Origin: JBBCJM01 sp037190175
Lineage (GTDB): Bacteria; Pseudomonadota; Alphaproteobacteria; Rhodobacterales; Rhodobacteraceae
NCBI GenBank assembly: GCA_037190175.1
Contig: JBBCJM010000216.1
Location: 1 to 6,671, forward strand
DNA: 6,671 bases
Direction of reading: 5' to 3'
Every line of letters starts with the position of its first letter. Position 1 is the stretch's first letter. Position numbers and translations under genes: made by a program. Below are positions 5,419-6,671 of the stretch, piece by piece. Under the pieces are notes generated by a model. The model searched no databases. It was not told the origin of the DNA and worked only from the letters and a program-made list of their open reading frames with translations.

Positions 5419-6671
5419 ATGACCGAACTCCTCACATCTGCCCAAATGCGCGCCATCGAACGGGCTGCGATCGAGTCCGGCGAGGTCACCGGGCTGGAGC
5501 TGATGGAGCGCGCCGGGCAGGGGGTGGTGGAGGCGATCCTCGCGGAATGGCCGGACTTGGCCGAGGGCGCGCACCGGGCGGTGGTGCTGTGCGGCCCGGG
5601 CAACAACGGCGGCGACGGCTTCGTGGTGGCGCGGCTTTTGAAGGGACGGGGGTGGGAGGTGGAGGTGTTCCTCTACGGCGACCCCGCGAAGCTGCCGCCG
5701 GATGCGCGGGCGAATTATGAGCGGTGGGCGGAGGTGGGGGAGGTGTCTGCCCTTGTCTCAGGTTGGCATCTTGAACTCCACCGGCCCGATCTGGTTCTGG
5801 ACGCGCTCTTCGGCACCGGATTGGTCCGCGCGCTGCCTGCCGAACTCCTGAGTTGCTTGCGCGATCTCGACGCTCGCACGTCATGGAAAAGGTCAGGGGC
5901 GACCGGGATGCGGACGTTGATTGTCGCGGTCGATATCCGCTCCGGCATATGCGCCGACAGTGGAAAGGTCCTGCTGCCGCCTGACTTTAGTCCGAAGGCC
6001 GATGATGACGCCCTGCGCGCGCAGGTTCGCAGGCAACGTCACTCGTTGACCGCAGATCTGACGGTTACTTTTCAATCCCCAAAGCTGGGTCACTATCTTG
6101 ATCTTGGGCCAGTCGGGACCGGCCGCCTGAGGGTGCAGCGCCTTGACGGGCTGCCTCCAGTGGACATGGGACACCCGGTTACCCCGGCGCCCAACCCACG
6201 CCCGGCTCTTCTCGAGCCAAAGGCTTTTGGGCGAGAGATCTCGGGCGTCATTTTTCTTGGCGGGATCCTGCAAAAGGTGCATGGCCACAAATTCTCCCAC
6301 GGCCACGCCCTCATCCTCTCCGGCCCCCCCGGCCGCGGCGGGGCGGCGCGGCTTTCCGCGCGGGGCGCGCTCAGGATCGGGGCGGGGCTGGTGACGCTGG
6401 GCTGTCGGCCCGAGGCGGTGCCCGAGAATGCCGCGCGGCTGGATGCGGTGATGCTGCGCGAGGTGGCGGACGGGGCGGGGCTGGCGGCGGTGCTGGAGGA
6501 CCGGCGGATCAATGCGCTCTGCCTCGGCCCGGGGCTGGGGCTGGATGCGCGGGCGGCAGGGCTGGTGGCGGTGGCGCTGGGTCTTTCGCCGCAAAGCCCC
6601 CCTCCCCCATCCCCTCCCCACGAGGGGGAGGGGAGGCGCGGGAATGCCAGCCGAGGTGCGGCGCCGGCCGA
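5419..6671 (+). CDS. nnr: Bifunctional NAD(P)H-hydrate epimerase / ADP-dependent dehydratase, partial
   Basis: This enzyme repairs hydrated NADH/NADPH: the N-terminal YjeF_N (NnrE) domain interconverts R- and S-NAD(P)HX, and the C-terminal ribokinase-like NnrD domain dehydrates S-NAD(P)HX using ADP. 417 codons are visible, open at the right edge, out of roughly 500 in the family. Epimerase motifs are TSAQMRAIERAAIE (6-19), LMERAGQGVVEAI (28-40), CGPGNNGGDGFVVARLL (58-74), LVLDALFGTGL (125-135), VAVDIRSG (169-176) and ADLTVTFQSPKLGHYL (212-227). Dehydratase motifs are HKFSHGHALILSG (290-302), GRGGAARLSARGALRIGAGLVTLG (306-328) and LGPGLG (369-374). Oddities: DIRSG has Arg where the family has Pro (D-I/V-PSG); residues about 109-294 are encoded by DNA of markedly lower GC than the flanks; and from residue 391 a palindromic GC-rich repeat interrupts the place where the conserved LDADAL segment should follow. 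ATG 5419 gives the usual MTELLTSAQMR start; its ribosome site is weak. It is divergent from glnB, with 175 bases between. Confidence 0.93.
   Translation, partial: MTELLTSAQMRAIERAAIESGEVTGLELMERAGQGVVEAILAEWPDLAEGAHRAVVLCGPGNNGGDGFVVARLLKGRGWEVEVFLYGDPAKLPPDARANYERWAEVGEVSALVSGWHLELHRPDLVLDALFGTGLVRALPAELLSCLRDLDARTSWKRSGATGMRTLIVAVDIRSGICADSGKVLLPPDFSPKADDDALRAQVRRQRHSLTADLTVTFQSPKLGHYLDLGPVGTGRLRVQRLDGLPPVDMGHPVTPAPNPRPALLEPKAFGREISGVIFLGGILQKVHGHKFSHGHALILSGPPGRGGAARLSARGALRIGAGLVTLGCRPEAVPENAARLDAVMLREVADGAGLAAVLEDRRINALCLGPGLGLDARAAGLVAVALGLSPQSPPPPSPPHEGEGRRGNASRGAAPA
5743..6300. other. Low-GC, atypical-codon stretch inside nnr
   Basis: By hand count 5761-6300 is about 62% G+C, with 60-base lines as low as 52-53% (6061-6120, 6241-6300). 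Lines within 5461-5700 are about 72-77% and 6301-6360 is about 87%. Codons such as TTG, AGT, TCA, CTT, ATT, AAA and ATA appear here and are rare in the rest of the gene. The reading frame is kept. This suggests a recombinant segment or relaxed selection over the second half of the epimerase domain. Confidence 0.5.
6594..6640. repeat. GC-rich palindromic repeat in frame within nnr
   Basis: CCCCTCCCC (6611-6619) and GGGGAGGGG (6625-6633) form a 9-bp perfect stem with the 5-base loop ACGAG. The stem is preceded by CCCCCCTCCCCCAT (6597-6610) and followed by AGGCGCGGG. The look is that of dispersed intergenic palindromes of alphaproteobacteria. Read in the nnr frame it gives SPPPPSPPHEGEGRRG with no stop before the window ends. 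The right boundary cannot be fixed because the window stops at 6671. Confidence 0.6.

Noticed and set aside
5373..5720. 115-codon plus-strand frame starting before nnr
   Set aside because: It overlaps nnr in another frame, becomes Gly/Arg-rich shadow sequence, and has no recognisable motif.
1..6671. CRISPR array, tRNA, rRNA, insertion sequence or phage gene
   Set aside because: I saw no regularly spaced direct repeats, no cloverleaf, and no transposase, integrase or phage motif on either strand.

Overview
The window reads as chromosomal DNA from a high-GC alphaproteobacterium, most probably order Rhodobacterales (Roseobacter/Paracoccus-type). The case rests on a glnB-glnA pair of alphaproteobacterial type, a DddP-type DMSP lyase, G+C of roughly 70-75% in most genes with G/C-ending codons, and G-rich hairpin terminators followed by TATTTGGA-like tails. 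No database search was possible, so family calls rest on motifs and remembered family sequences.

Layout. Bases 1-161 hold no gene. They carry two copies of one terminator-like hairpin repeat in inverted, convergent orientation; one probably ends a gene left of the window and the other ends dddP. Bases 162-1491 (minus) are dddP, DMSP lyase, with every metal and catalytic residue I know of present but the frame broken by one extra base in a run of four Cs (mRNA sense). Bases 1492-1668 are a divergent intergenic region with a long imperfect hairpin. Bases 1669-2454 (plus) encode a DUF3445 / heme-dependent oxidative N-demethylase-like protein. It ends directly against the stop codon of an unrecognised, proline-rich, probably membrane-anchored protein (2455-3213, minus). 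A clear intrinsic terminator (3378-3410) separates that gene from the nitrogen-assimilation operon glnB-glnA (4905-5243 and 3427-4836, minus). Divergent from glnB is nnr (5419 to the window end, plus), the bifunctional NAD(P)HX epimerase/dehydratase, which is open at the right edge.

How the genes work together. GlnB (PII) senses 2-oxoglutarate and, by uridylylation at Tyr51, controls adenylylation of glutamine synthetase (Tyr398 here), so the operon couples the sensor to its target enzyme. Nnr repairs damaged NAD(P)H and has no evident link to nitrogen control beyond sharing the promoter region. DddP and the DUF3445 protein both belong to families acting on small methylated compounds (DMSP; methylated amines), but they are divergently transcribed and any cooperation is speculative.

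The points most worth a second look are the dddP frameshift at a CCC-C/CGA site that would allow +1 slippage, a palindromic GC-rich repeat lying in frame inside nnr, a low-GC stretch in the middle of nnr suggesting a mosaic gene, and the inverted pair of terminator repeats at the left edge. I found no clear sign of a wholly new multi-gene system, CRISPR array, transposase, phage gene, tRNA or rRNA.
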